The notes: a model not told the origin generated them from the sequence alone. Shown: positions 26,934-36,425, numbered from the stretch's first letter. The stretch is DNA of 64,000 bases from Chlamydiota bacterium (GCA_030916885.1 JAUPVT010000024.1:1-64000), one strand, 5' to 3'. Numbers and translations are program-made.

Positions 26934-27299
26934 TCAAGGATACAATGGATAGTTATATGATGGATAATTAGGTTCTGTTTCATAAAGAAGATTATAAGAA
27001 GGAGGAATTCTACGCACTAGACGTTTACTAATTACTCTATCATCCTTTACAATCAAAAAATAACGCTTTTCCATAACAAGACCGTTGCCTAAATCAATCC
27101 TCTCTATGTATTGGTATTCTTCTGCTCCATCTTCGCGTATACAAATTGCATAAGGATCTCCTACCTGACACTGTATTTCATTAATAGGAACACCCATTTC
27201 AATTTCACAAAAACTCCTATCGGTCATTGCAAAATAAGAAGAGTAACAACCTGTTAACAATGCTATAGAAGCAATAACTATTAATCGATTTTTTGCCAT
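26934..27299 (-). CDS. Small lipoprotein, BamE/SmpA-like
   Basis: A 121-residue protein with a clean lipoprotein signal (IVIASIALLTGC, lipobox LLTGC). The mature part contains FCEIEMGVPINEIQCQVGDPYAI and then strands ending in EEYQYIERIDLG. The small-residue G and the helix-turn V-G-D-P pattern resemble the BamE/SmpA-type domain, but this is a weak resemblance. The tail is rich in Pro and Tyr (SYNYPLYP). It overlaps the preceding gene by 19 bp and is the third gene after rodA. An outer-membrane or periplasmic role is likely. Confidence 0.6.
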   Translation of the reverse strand: MAKNRLIVIASIALLTGCYSSYFAMTDRSFCEIEMGVPINEIQCQVGDPYAICIREDGAEEYQYIERIDLGNGLVMEKRYFLIVKDDRVISKRLVRRIPPSYNLLYETEPNYPSYNYPLYP

Positions 27300-27724
27300 A
27301 CACGTCCTTGAATAAGAGTACGAAATTGATCTGCTGTTGCATATTCTGCTCGCAGTAAATAACTTTGGTCTTCCTGTTTTTCATAAACTTCAAAACCCTC
27401 GAAGCCAATCTCATTGATTCGAAATTCCCAGGCAATAATTTTATCATTGATTAAACCTTTACCTTGAATTTTACCTACTGCTTGATTTTCTAAATCAATG
27501 ATAAATTCTCCATGCTCCATATGAGAAATGCAAAATTGATTACGCATCATATCAGCAAAACCCTTGATTTGTATTTCTTGCGCGCAAGCAATCTTATTTG
27601 AGTTATCTTTATTTTCTACATTCCAACGGGTAAAAAAGGCAAGCTCTTCTGCTACCATATTCAATTGAATTGTTCCCTGTCCTAACCATATACCTGGATT
27701 AAAAAGAAATGAGTGTTGATTCAT
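27281..27724 (-). CDS. Conserved-looking protein downstream of rodA
   Basis: The 147-residue protein is probably cytosolic, without a signal or membrane segment, and looks beta-strand rich (GIWLGQGTIQLNMVAEEL, GKIQGKGLINDKIIAWEFR). The pattern suggests a small lipocalin-like barrel, but I cannot assign it to a family. It starts on the rodA stop (1-bp overlap) and overlaps the lipoprotein gene by 19 bp, so all three are one operon. Confidence 0.65.
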   Translation of the reverse strand: MNQHSFLFNPGIWLGQGTIQLNMVAEELAFFTRWNVENKDNSNKIACAQEIQIKGFADMMRNQFCISHMEHGEFIIDLENQAVGKIQGKGLINDKIIAWEFRINEIGFEGFEVYEKQEDQSYLLRAEYATADQFRTLIQGRVWQKID

Positions 27725-28857
27725 TAAAACATAAACCTTCTGCTATAAATACTTTGTAAAATTCCTAAAGCTGCCATTGTCGAAATTACCGACGATCCAC
27801 CATAGGTAATCAATAGCAAAGGTACCCCAGTAATAGGTAAAAAGCCACACATCATCCCCATATTGATAATCATATGTACAGCTAAATAAGCTGTAATCCC
27901 CGCGGATAGCAAGCGTCCAAAATCATCGTTTGCTATTGCAGTTACCTGAAATCCAAAATAGATCAATCCAGAAAAAAAGAGCAGTAAGAAAAACACTCCT
28001 ATTATACCAAATTCTTCAGAAAAAGCCGCAAATACAGAATCTGTATGAGCAGCAGGCAACCATTGTTTACCAGAAAAATCGCTATTACGCCAACCGCTAC
28101 CCGTCCAAGATCCTAATGCAGTGGCTGTTTGAGAAGCTCTTTGGTGATAGGTATTTGGGTTGAGTCTTTCATATTGATATTCCTTTAAAATCTTAGTTGC
28201 ATAAGGACGGATCTGCTCATGAGATAAAATATTTAAAAAAACCAGACTCACAAAACCCAAAGCAAATAATGCTAAATAGGTCATGATTTTAATAATTTTT
28301 TTTCGTACTCCTCCTAAATAAAATAAAATAAGTGCAATAGGATATAAAACAAGAGCTGTGCCTAAGTCAGGTTGTTTTAAAATCAAAAAAAAAGGAACAA
28401 GGACAATGAGTAAAGCTTGATAAGGAATACGAATATATTGGATATGCCGCTTATGATTTTCTAAATATAAACTCAAAGCCATTATCACCACCAATTTTGC
28501 ACCTTCAGACGGCTGTATATCGAAAGGTATGCCAGGAACTCTATACCATCTTTGTACGTTATGTACTGTAGGAATAAAAAAAAGTCCTATCAGTAAAATG
28601 AGTATTCCTAAGTAAAAAAGCCATACCCACTCTTTAAATTTACGATAGTCTAATGCAGCAATTATAAAATAGACAATCCAGCCAATAATAAAAAATCGTA
28701 TTTGCTTCATGACCCATATGGTAAATACAGTTGTCTCTTCTTCATCGAAATTAGCACCAGTCATAGAAGCAATAACCAGCACACTGATCACCATTAAAAC
28801 CAATATAATTGGAATCATTCTAAAATCAAGGCGACTTAAATATCGATGATCCCACAT
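27724..28857 (-). CDS. rodA: Rod-shape SEDS protein RodA
   Basis: Peptidoglycan glycosyltransferase of the SEDS family, with 377 residues and about ten membrane segments. Family motifs include VHNVQRWYRVPGIPFDIQPSE (split here for reading), KQPDLGTALVLYPI, AHTDSVFAAFSEEFGIIG and GVPLLLITYGGSSVIS. RodA rather than FtsW is chosen on motif spacing and because chlamydiae keep RodA beside birA. It diverges from birA across a short gap. Confidence 0.9.
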   Translation of the reverse strand: MWDHRYLSRLDFRMIPIILVLMVISVLVIASMTGANFDEEETTVFTIWVMKQIRFFIIGWIVYFIIAALDYRKFKEWVWLFYLGILILLIGLFFIPTVHNVQRWYRVPGIPFDIQPSEGAKLVVIMALSLYLENHKRHIQYIRIPYQALLIVLVPFFLILKQPDLGTALVLYPIALILFYLGGVRKKIIKIMTYLALFALGFVSLVFLNILSHEQIRPYATKILKEYQYERLNPNTYHQRASQTATALGSWTGSGWRNSDFSGKQWLPAAHTDSVFAAFSEEFGIIGVFFLLLFFSGLIYFGFQVTAIANDDFGRLLSAGITAYLAVHMIINMGMMCGFLPITGVPLLLITYGGSSVISTMAALGILQSIYSRRFMF

Positions 28858-28929
28858 AATTAGCTTCTTTAAATATACCTATTGGACACAAATTACGTAT
28901 TTGATCCAATTTTGTCTAGGAGAACTCCT

Positions 28930-29676
28930 ATGGATTTACCTATTAAACCAAAATTTGACTATATCCATTTTACAACAATTGATTCTACAAACAGTTGGGT
29001 TAAAAGAAATACTGATCTTTTAAATCAAAATCATATAAGTGTTATTACAGCTAATCAACAAACAAAAGGATATGGTAGATTTAAGCGTAGCTGGATGTCT
29101 CCTCTTGGAAATATTTATGCAACCTTATTTTTTACGCTTCCCTTAGATTACTCTTATCTTATAAATCTAGGACAAATTCTAGCACTAGCTTGTAATCATG
29201 TTTTAGAAAGTAAAGGGTTTCCTCTACAACTTAAATGGCCAAATGATCTATTACTCAAGAAGAAAAAAATAGCAGGCATCTTAGTAGAGGTGCTTCATAC
29301 TGAAAAGCTAGAAATTGTACTTGGAATGGGCCTTAATGTAAATATGGATGAAGAACACTTGAAAAAAGTAGATCAACAAGCCACTTCTTTAATGCTCTTT
29401 AGTAAAAAGACATGGATACTAGGCAGTATTTTAAATCCCATTTTATACACATTTTACAACTATCTCAGATTACTTTCTTCTTCTGGGTTTACTCATTTTC
29501 AACCCATCTATCAAAAGTTGCTCGCTTTTCAAGGTAAAGAGATTATCTGCCGCTTGGGAAATCAAAAAATCCAAGGAATTTGTCATTCCATAAACTCTGA
29601 TGGCACACTAAATTTGCAACTCCCTTCTGGTTTCATGATTTCTCTTAACGCTGCAGAAATCTCTACTAAAAAATAG
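28930..29676 (+). CDS. birA: Biotin-protein ligase (no DNA-binding domain)
   Basis: Attaches biotin to acetyl-CoA carboxylase carrier protein. The catalytic core shows IDSTNSWVKRN, QTKGYGRFKRSWMSPLGNIY and LKWPNDLLLKKKKIAGIL, followed by a C-terminal SH3-like domain (GNQKIQGICHSI). There is no N-terminal helix-turn-helix, so it is not a Bpl repressor. I start it at the ATG at 28930 behind AGGAG; the track start at 28882 is a TTG with a non-homologous extension. Length is 248 residues. Confidence 0.9.
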   Translation: MDLPIKPKFDYIHFTTIDSTNSWVKRNTDLLNQNHISVITANQQTKGYGRFKRSWMSPLGNIYATLFFTLPLDYSYLINLGQILALACNHVLESKGFPLQLKWPNDLLLKKKKIAGILVEVLHTEKLEIVLGMGLNVNMDEEHLKKVDQQATSLMLFSKKTWILGSILNPILYTFYNYLRLLSSSGFTHFQPIYQKLLAFQGKEIICRLGNQKIQGICHSINSDGTLNLQLPSGFMISLNAAEISTKK

Positions 29677-29760
29677 GTAAAAGGTTGAACACAGTAATTA
29701 ACCCAATGTTGAGTTTAATTAACTAACTCATATTACGCAGATATAAAGAGAAACAGTCTC

Positions 29761-30029
29761 TCATAAAAAACACAGTTCTCTATAGAGAGTATGTAAGGTG
29801 AGTGAGTTATTAACATAATCTGGAGATAAATCAATCCCTAATGATCCAGCATTTATAAACCCTGCCTTCCCCCTCATACAGAATTTCCTAAAAGATCATT
29901 TACATAAGAGATAGAAATATACACTCCTCTTTCTTTTACATATGATCTAGCACCATTCCAATCTCCTGTTAGAGTTTCTTCTGCAAAATCTGTATCAGGT
30001 ACGGCAGAAAAAAGATAATATGCAGCATG
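29761..30029 (-). pseudogene. Remnant of an OprB-type carbohydrate porin
   Basis: The minus strand reads ETLTGDWNGARSYVKERGVY then ISISYVNDLLGNSV and a TGA. One frame over it continues FINAGSLGIDLSPDYVNNSLTL to a stop. The T-G-D-W-x-G-x-R-x-x-x-x-x-x-G-V … Y-x-x-D-x-L-G-N … G-x-L-x-x-x-L pattern is that of the N-terminal part of OprB porins. Only about 80 residues of an expected 400 remain, with a nonsense codon and a frameshift. It occupies most of the gap between birA and the nifU-like gene. Confidence 0.55.
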
Positions 30030-30044
30030 AAAAATTTAAAAACC

Positions 30045-30809
30045 TTAATAATTTAATAAAGAAAGGTCCGGTTTAACTGACAAACCAGAATATACCTTTG
30101 CTTGTAAAATCCCTTCAATGGCTTGCAAGGTTGATCCTATTGCAGAAGGGCAAGAAATGCAAGCTCCTTGATAAGCAATAATTACTTGATTATCTAAAGT
30201 GAGCTCCTTAATCTCAATTCCGCCTGCATCTAATTCTATATAAGGGCGAATATCATTTGCAATCACCCTGTCTAATACAGCTATTTTTTGCTCATGACTA
30301 AGCTCTTTCCACCCCGGGTACTCCTCTTGACTATGTAAGGAGTTCAAAGGTGTTGGCACATAATTATCCGGAAGGACAATATCCCTACAAGACTCTACTG
30401 CATCTTTAATGGCATCAATGACAAGGTTTAAATAAGAAAAAGTAGATTCAGGAAAAGCAGGAGTCTGGCTTTTATCACGTACTTGCTTATCAATTAAGTC
30501 CACAGTTAAAAGAGCTGCTTGATGGTAATTTTTGCGCATTAAAACTTCACACGCAGCTTCTAAAGCACCAATTAAGCAAGAAGGGCCAAACATCTGAAAT
30601 TTTGCATCAGCAATCACACCATCACTTTCATCTATAAGCAAGTAAATTTTAATCCATTTTGCCATTTGATAATTTCCCTGTTTCCCGATAGCTAATCTCA
30701 TCCCCTTAGCTTGCGCTTCATCCAGAGAAAATGCACCTACATACAAAGGTTTTTCGATTTTTTGCGCAAGACGCTTGCTATATTGCATCCAAGAATGATT
30801 TTCTATCAT
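30045..30809 (-). CDS. NifU-like protein with a degenerate IscU domain and an intact Nfu domain
   Basis: The N-terminal IscU-like domain (about residues 20-130) keeps the fold sequence VIADAKFQMFGPSC but has lost the usual scaffold cysteines: the first (near GAFSLDEAQ) and third are absent and the middle one is shifted. The C-terminal Nfu domain (about 165-250) keeps its cluster-binding C-x2-C in AYQGACISCPSAIGST. The start is set at the ATG at 30809, which overlaps the nifS-like stop as ATGA; the track start is 20 codons too early. It probably acts as an Fe-S carrier rather than a scaffold. Confidence 0.8.
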   Translation of the reverse strand: MIENHSWMQYSKRLAQKIEKPLYVGAFSLDEAQAKGMRLAIGKQGNYQMAKWIKIYLLIDESDGVIADAKFQMFGPSCLIGALEAACEVLMRKNYHQAALLTVDLIDKQVRDKSQTPAFPESTFSYLNLVIDAIKDAVESCRDIVLPDNYVPTPLNSLHSQEEYPGWKELSHEQKIAVLDRVIANDIRPYIELDAGGIEIKELTLDNQVIIAYQGACISCPSAIGSTLQAIEGILQAKVYSGLSVKPDLSLLNY

Positions 30810-31927
30810 AAGACGTCTCCTAAAAGGGTCATTTTTTTTAACTGTCTTACACAATCTACAATGATACAAATAGCTGCTTCTATCTGCTCTTCTGTTGTTT
30901 CATAAGAAAGGCTAAAACTAATTGCCGTATAGGCTAACTCAGGTGCAATATGACATTTAATCAATATTTGAGAAAGCAATTGATACTGCCCAGATCCTAT
31001 AGAAGCAAATACACCCTTGCGGTTTAGTAGATACAAAAGCGCCTCTGCATGAATATTAGGGAAGGCAATAACAGAGCAATTAGGAAGTCGCTCTACATCG
31101 GTAAAGAGAACCTTAGCATCGTTAATTTGCAGAGAGATTTTTTGTTCAAATTCATCACGTAATCTTGCGGTTTCTAAGCAAATAGACTCAAAAAGAGCGA
31201 TACTTTCTTCGAGGGCTGCTACTAAACAAGCTAAAGAAGCAGGCATTTGTTGCTGCGGACAGGAAAACAAAGTATGCTCTTTAACAATCATAACAGATGT
31301 TCCTTGAGGTGCATGAATCAAGGATCCTTCTAATGTCAAAAAATCAATAGGAAGATCGCGCAAACAAAAATGGGCTTTCCCCATTAAAGAGCTTGCATCC
31401 ACATGCAAAAGAATCCCTCTTTCTTTACACAGTTCTGCTAAGTCAGCTAATGGATGGATAACACCGGTCATTGGACTTGCCCAACATAGACTTAAAATAG
31501 AAACTTTAGGGAGAATAGCCTTATCTAACATCTCTTGAGTAATTTGCCCTTGCTTATTGACCTCAATTTGCCTACATATACATCCAACATCTTCTAACTC
31601 TCGCCAGATCTCTAATGAACCTATATCTTCTATGTTAGTCGTTAAAATCTGGTTTCTACCGGTTTGATAGACTGTATTGCGATAATGGGAAAATGCCAAA
31701 TGAGATAAAGCTTCTAGGCGACTTTGAAAACAAAAAACACGGTCTTGAGGATTTAATCCTAGTAAGTCAGCAAAACGTTTAGTATTCTTCCTTATGGAAA
31801 GTGCTACCTGCTGTCCCATAAAATGAGATGCTAAAGGATCTGCCCAGTCGGTTTTAAAAAATACAAGCATTCTTTCAATAGAGGATAGAGAAGGTTTTGT
31901 AGCGCTATGATGATCAAGATATATCAT
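30806..31927 (-). CDS. NifS/IscS-like aminotransferase-fold protein lacking its catalytic residues
   Basis: The fold and motifs of a class V cysteine desulfurase are clear: MIYLDHHSATKP at the start, TGVIHPLADLAELCKERGIL and LHVDASSLMGK. However, the PLP-binding region that should read S-G-H-K-x-x-G-P-K-G is LEGSLIHAPQGTSVMIVK, with no lysine. The stacking histidine (A-I-E-H) is IED, and the active-site cysteine loop is replaced by ASIGSGQY. It is therefore very unlikely to be a desulfurase. The start is the ATG at 31927, giving 373 residues and overlapping gpmA by 14 bp. An intact SufS lies at 60.4 kb. Confidence 0.8.
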   Translation of the reverse strand: MIYLDHHSATKPSLSSIERMLVFFKTDWADPLASHFMGQQVALSIRKNTKRFADLLGLNPQDRVFCFQSRLEALSHLAFSHYRNTVYQTGRNQILTTNIEDIGSLEIWRELEDVGCICRQIEVNKQGQITQEMLDKAILPKVSILSLCWASPMTGVIHPLADLAELCKERGILLHVDASSLMGKAHFCLRDLPIDFLTLEGSLIHAPQGTSVMIVKEHTLFSCPQQQMPASLACLVAALEESIALFESICLETARLRDEFEQKISLQINDAKVLFTDVERLPNCSVIAFPNIHAEALLYLLNRKGVFASIGSGQYQLLSQILIKCHIAPELAYTAISFSLSYETTEEQIEAAICIIVDCVRQLKKMTLLGDVL

Positions 31928-32606
31928 TTTTTTTCCAAGTGTTATGTATAAAAGTATAAAAGAGAGGTTCTCCTGTGGCAAGCTCCAATTCTACTACCTG
32001 CTCTTTAGACAAATCATCTAGATACATCACAATCGAGCGCAAAGAATTTCCATGAGCTGCAATGAAAACATTTTTTCCTTCCTGCAAAATAGGTAATATA
32101 TATTCCTTAAAATAAGGTATTGTGCGCTCTGCTGTCATAGCTAAACTCTCCCCTTCTGGGGGAGGGGTTTCAAAACTTCTGCGCCATTTTTGTACTTGTT
32201 CTTTTCCAAACTTCTCTATTGTTTTTTGCTTGTTTAATCCCTGTAAATCTCCATACATTCTCTCATTTAATTGCCACGCTTTTACTACAGGTATACAGTC
32301 TTTTTTAACACTTTCATCATGGATTTGAGACCATTCTTCCGGTTTATTCTTTTCTGGTTCTATAAAATAAGGGACTCTTTTCGATTGATGATACGCCATC
32401 GAAATCATTGCAGTCATTTGCGCTCTAAACAATGTAGAAGTAAAAATGTAATCGATAGGAATGTGAGCCATGTTTTTACCAGCTTCTATTGCCTCTTTGA
32501 TTCCCTTCTGGCTTAAAGGAATATCCACCCATCCTGTAAATAAATTGTGTTTATTCCATTCTGATTGTCCATGACGCATCATGATTAAAGTAGCTTTTTT
32601 TGACAT
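31914..32606 (-). CDS. gpmA: 2,3-bisphosphoglycerate-dependent phosphoglycerate mutase
   Basis: Glycolytic interconversion of 3- and 2-phosphoglycerate. The phosphohistidine motif is IMMRHGQSEWNKHNLFTGW, followed by KRVPYFIEPEKNKPEEW and the second active-site histidine in FIAAHGNSLRSI. The length of 230 residues is normal. It heads the gpmA-nifS-nifU group, whose coding regions overlap. Confidence 0.94.
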   Translation of the reverse strand: MSKKATLIMMRHGQSEWNKHNLFTGWVDIPLSQKGIKEAIEAGKNMAHIPIDYIFTSTLFRAQMTAMISMAYHQSKRVPYFIEPEKNKPEEWSQIHDESVKKDCIPVVKAWQLNERMYGDLQGLNKQKTIEKFGKEQVQKWRRSFETPPPEGESLAMTAERTIPYFKEYILPILQEGKNVFIAAHGNSLRSIVMYLDDLSKEQVVELELATGEPLFYTFIHNTWKKNDIS

Positions 32607-32877
32607 ATATCTTCCGGTTAAAATATCTCTATTGGGATCATATTAGCAAAAACTATAAAAAATCAAAAAACGAAACAAAAATTTAATAAGAAGTAAAGAA
32701 TTTAATATATGATAAAAAAAAGAAAGCCAATCCATCCTGGGGAATAGCCTTGATCGGCTTTACATTAAGCAGCTTAATTTAAGCCTACACAAGCTCTCTG
32801 ATAGATATCGATCTATTTCTGAAGCTAAAATTTAAATCGTTGAAATTTACTGTTATCTCTTATATAATCGTGCGCCT

Positions 32878-33594
32878 ATGGAAAATAAAAAGCGTTTAAG
32901 TAAAGTCCTTGCTTCTGCTGGGATAGCTTCTCGAAGGGCTTCAGAAGAATTGATTTTTAAGGGTAGGGTGACCGTTAATGATGAGGTCATACTTGTTCCT
33001 CAAACCCTTGTTTGCACTCAAAAAGATCAAATCTGTGTGGATAATGAACCAATCCAGTCTGAGAAAAAAAAAGTTTATTATATTTTAAACAAACCCCATG
33101 GCTTTATTTGTTCTAATGCTCCGTTAGGAAAAAAAAAAAGAATTGTCGATCTATTTGCTCATCTTCCCTACCGTCTATTCACCATTGGACGATTAGATAG
33201 AGATACAACCGGGCTTTTGTTAGTCACTAATGATGGGCATTTTGCCAATAAGGTGATCCACCCATCTTCTAATATTCAAAAAGAATATTTAATAAAAACA
33301 CTACAAGAAGTGACTGATTTGCATCTAAAGCAAATATCTAAAGGAATTTTTATAGAAGGATCCTTTGTAAAACCTATACGAGTGGTAAAGGTACGCAAGG
33401 GCACATTAAAAATTGCAGTCAAAGAAGGAAAGAAGCGAGAAGTTCGTTTGCTTGTACAAGGAGCCAACCTTGAGATTTTAGAACTGAGTCGTATTCGCAT
33501 TGGGGGATTACTTTTAGGTCCTATTGCTGAAGGTGATTTTCGACCCATGACAGAAACAGAAAAGCAAATTATTTTTCAATCTTCTAATCTTTGA
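32878..33594 (+). CDS. RsuA/RluB-family pseudouridine synthase
   Basis: An N-terminal S4 RNA-binding domain (residues 5-60, RLSKVLASAGIASRRASEEL) precedes the catalytic domain with the aspartate motif TIGRLDRDTTGLLLVTNDG and the IAVKEGKKREVRLL segment. RluB (23S rRNA) is the closer fit, but RsuA and RluE are possible. It is 238 residues and complete. The 270-bp gap upstream has only AT-rich sequence and a loose AAAGCC…GGCTTT hairpin. Confidence 0.88.
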   Translation: MENKKRLSKVLASAGIASRRASEELIFKGRVTVNDEVILVPQTLVCTQKDQICVDNEPIQSEKKKVYYILNKPHGFICSNAPLGKKKRIVDLFAHLPYRLFTIGRLDRDTTGLLLVTNDGHFANKVIHPSSNIQKEYLIKTLQEVTDLHLKQISKGIFIEGSFVKPIRVVKVRKGTLKIAVKEGKKREVRLLVQGANLEILELSRIRIGGLLLGPIAEGDFRPMTETEKQIIFQSSNL

Positions 33595-33666
33595 AAAAGA
33601 GTTGTATTCAATTAGCTTTAAAGCTAGATTCTGATATGAGATTTGAGTATTCTGTAACAGGATTGT

Positions 33667-34341
33667 ATGCTTAACATTGCACGCCTTTTTGGGAAGTCTC
33701 CTTTTGCTCCTCTACAAACTCATATGAAAAAAGTAGCCCACTGTGTGGAAAAACTCTCACAAATGTTTGCTGGTTTAGCAAAGAAAGATGTAGAAAAGAT
33801 TGCAAAAGCAGCGCATGAAATCTCTCGTCTTGAACACGAGGCAGATTTAGCTAAAAATGATATCCGCAACCACCTTCCCAGAAGCATTTTTTTACCTATT
33901 GATCGATCGCAATTTCTCGATATTTTATCTATTCAAGACGATATATCCGATAAAGCAGAAGACATTGCTACTCTACTTACCCTAAGCCCTCTAGAAGAAT
34001 GCAATGGATTTCTTTCCCAAATGCAAAACTTTTTTCGTAAAAATGAAGAAGTGTTTATCCATGCTAAGCGCATTATTGAAGAAATTGATGAATTGCTAGA
34101 ATCTTCCTTTGGAGGAATTGAAGCAGAAAAAGTAAAAACAATGGTAGAAGAAACCGCCTATCTCGAACATGAAGCAAGTAAAATGCAGCATGTACTCAAA
34201 AAAGAACTATTCATCAAAGCTCATTCTCTTTCTAATCCCGGTTTTTATCTATGGATGAGTTTAATTGAAGAAGTAGCAAAAATCTCTCATCTTTCTGAGA
34301 GCTTAGCAAACCGCATTCGAATGGTCCTAGAACTAAAATAA
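33667..34341 (+). CDS. DUF47/PhoU-like phosphate transport accessory protein
   Basis: The 224-residue, highly helical protein contains the family phrases HEADLAKNDIRNHLP, LDILSIQDDISDKAEDIA and LSESLANRIRMVLE. This family accompanies Pit transporters and probably regulates them. It is 3 bp upstream of the transporter gene, so they are co-transcribed. Confidence 0.88.
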   Translation: MLNIARLFGKSPFAPLQTHMKKVAHCVEKLSQMFAGLAKKDVEKIAKAAHEISRLEHEADLAKNDIRNHLPRSIFLPIDRSQFLDILSIQDDISDKAEDIATLLTLSPLEECNGFLSQMQNFFRKNEEVFIHAKRIIEEIDELLESSFGGIEAEKVKTMVEETAYLEHEASKMQHVLKKELFIKAHSLSNPGFYLWMSLIEEVAKISHLSESLANRIRMVLELK

Positions 34342-34344
34342 ACA

Positions 34345-35766
34345 ATGGACAATGCAACAATACTTACACTGCTTGTTCTAGCCATTGGCTTTTACATGGC
34401 TTGGAATATTGGAGCCAATGATGTTTCTAATGCTATGGGAACCTCTGTTGGCTCTGGCGCTCTTACTCTAAGAAAAGCTGTTATGATAGCAGCTGTCTTA
34501 GAGTTTAGTGGAGCTTTTTTCCTTGGATCGCATGTCTCAGAAACCATGCAAAAAGGATTAATTCACACTCAATTATTTGCAGAAGATCCACTCATCTTAG
34601 TCCTAGGAATGTGCGCTGTACTGTGTGGAACTGGAGTCTGGTTACAAATAGCTTCTTTTTTTGGATGGCCTGTTTCTACAACTCATGCGATTGTAGGAGC
34701 TATTTTAGGCTTTGGTGGCGCGGTTATGGGAATCGATGTTATCCAATGGAATGTAGTAAATTCTGTTGCAGCTAGCTGGATAATCTCCCCTGTTTTAGCA
34801 GGAATGATCTCTTATTTTGTATTCAATATGTTGCAACGCAATATTTTATATGCAATGAATCCTTTAGAAGCCGCCAGAAAATTTATTCCCTTATTAACCT
34901 TTATTGTTCTTAGTGCATTTACCTTAAGCTTACTATTTAATGGACTGACGCGTTTAGATTGGCATTTTTCTTTTATCCAAGTACTAGCTATCGCCTTTGT
35001 TATTGGTAGTATTGCTTCTTTTTTCGCTTTTTTATTAGTTCGTAGAGTGCATTCTCCTAATGAATCAAGCCCTATTTCTCGTTATTCTCCTCAAACGGTT
35101 ATCAGTTTAGAAAAAGCTCTTAAGCACCTTCAGCGCGTTCATGTGGTATCTTATGATGAAACCCATGAACAGATAGGACATTTAGTAGAAGAGGTACAAT
35201 CCCTCTCTCAACAATTAAGGCAAGAAACAAACTTTTTAGAACGCACTTCTGAATATACTTCTGTGGAAAAAATGTTTGGTTATTTACAAATCTTAAGCGC
35301 CTCTTTTGTCGCTTTTGGTCATGGAGCTAATGATGTTGCTAATGCCATAGGCCCTGTTGCAGCCGTTCTAGATATTATTAATAGAGGTGTTGTCTCTCAA
35401 GCAGCAACAGTGCCTTCCTGGCTACTTGTGTTTGGAGGCTTAGGCATTGTAACAGGTCTTGCAACCTGGGGGTGGAGAGTCATTGCTACCATTGGCAAAA
35501 AAATTACAGAGCTTACCCCCACCCGCGGCTTCTCTGCTGAATTTGGTACCGCTATTACCATCCTTCTAGCTTCTAAACTAGGCCTACCCGTCTCTACCAC
35601 GCACTGCTTAGTCGGTGCTGTTTTAGGAGTAGGACTAGCTCGTGGAATCCGTGCCTTAAACCTTAGAATGCTTCGTGAAATCGCCCTATCTTGGGTAATC
35701 ACGCTCCCCGCTAGTGCAATAACTAGTGTTCTTATTTTCTATTTACTAAAAGCTATTTTCATATAA
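34345..35766 (+). CDS. pit: Inorganic phosphate transporter, PiT family
   Basis: Inner-membrane cation:phosphate symporter of 473 residues. The two duplicated PHO4 signatures are GANDVSNAMGTSVGSGALTL near residue 23 and GANDVANAIGPVAAV near residue 326. Each is followed by the paired GWPVSTTHAIVGAILG and GLPVSTTHCLVGAVLG motifs, with a hydrophilic central loop between them. It pairs with the DUF47 gene upstream. Confidence 0.94.
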   Translation: MDNATILTLLVLAIGFYMAWNIGANDVSNAMGTSVGSGALTLRKAVMIAAVLEFSGAFFLGSHVSETMQKGLIHTQLFAEDPLILVLGMCAVLCGTGVWLQIASFFGWPVSTTHAIVGAILGFGGAVMGIDVIQWNVVNSVAASWIISPVLAGMISYFVFNMLQRNILYAMNPLEAARKFIPLLTFIVLSAFTLSLLFNGLTRLDWHFSFIQVLAIAFVIGSIASFFAFLLVRRVHSPNESSPISRYSPQTVISLEKALKHLQRVHVVSYDETHEQIGHLVEEVQSLSQQLRQETNFLERTSEYTSVEKMFGYLQILSASFVAFGHGANDVANAIGPVAAVLDIINRGVVSQAATVPSWLLVFGGLGIVTGLATWGWRVIATIGKKITELTPTRGFSAEFGTAITILLASKLGLPVSTTHCLVGAVLGVGLARGIRALNLRMLREIALSWVITLPASAITSVLIFYLLKAIFI

Positions 35767-36041
35767 ATACTCATTTAAAAAAAAGGATCTGCAACTTCAT
35801 AGTTTTTAGACATTCTTCTATCCAAGCAAATTCCTTTATAAAAATTGCTTCTGATCTTGTAGAAAGCACTAGATATTACACTCTAGTTTTACGTGAATAT
35901 ACTCCTGAAAAATAGGATACATTCCCCGTTAGCTTTTGTCTTTACACTCATTATTGAGCTAGACAAGATCTTCCATTGCACTCCTTTCTTAGGAAAAAAG
36001 GAACATAGATAGCTATTAATCATCTGTATCTGACAATCTTT

Positions 36042-36236
36042 TAGAAGAAGTTAAAAAGGCTAGCTATTCCAGAAATCTGGCATAATACTTTCAGAAAGCA
36101 CTTTAAAAGATTGCAAACTGAAAATATTTTAAGAGCAAGTAAATGTGGCTCTGAAGCAAGTACATCAGGAACTCTGATTAACCTTGGTATTGGAGATGAA
36201 GTTGATGAGAAACCTAAAGAGCCGCTTCTGATATAA
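36042..36236 (+). pseudogene. Protein-like remnant, family unknown
   Basis: After a stop, about 64 open codons encode a charged peptide ending GDEVDEKPKEPLLI, which has the look of a protein C-terminus. Another coding-like scrap in a different frame (SDNLLEEVKKA) lies immediately before it. From 35767 to 36040 there is one more open scrap (…ANSFIKIASDLVESTRYYTL…) with no recognisable family. The region appears to be decayed genes. Confidence 0.25.
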
Positions 36237-36417
36237 ACTGGAAAACATCAGCTCTTTTCTTTAAATGTAAAAAATCTATTTTTTGAATATATTTATCTAT
36301 ATTCGCATCCAATTCAGGAATAATACCTGCATGCAAATTCTCTGGTAAAGACTGAAATATCTTCTCCTTAAATCCTAGGATGTATTCTTTAGTAGCTGCT
36401 GAAATAATTTTATTTTA
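36224..36417 (-). pseudogene. Minus-strand coding remnant, family unknown
   Basis: Sixty-odd open codons on the minus strand encode a helical, protein-like peptide with YILGFKEKIFQSLPENL near its start and KKRADVFQFISEAAL at its end. It starts just after a stop and has no start codon. It overlaps the end of the plus-strand remnant by 13 bp, so the two are probably pieces joined by rearrangement. Confidence 0.25.
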
Positions 36418-36425
36418 TGGATTTT

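Noticed and set aside
32700-32800. Loose AAAGCC…GGCTTT hairpin as a possible small RNA gene
   Set aside because: It matches no 4.5S, 6S, tmRNA or RNase P signature, and the stem is short.
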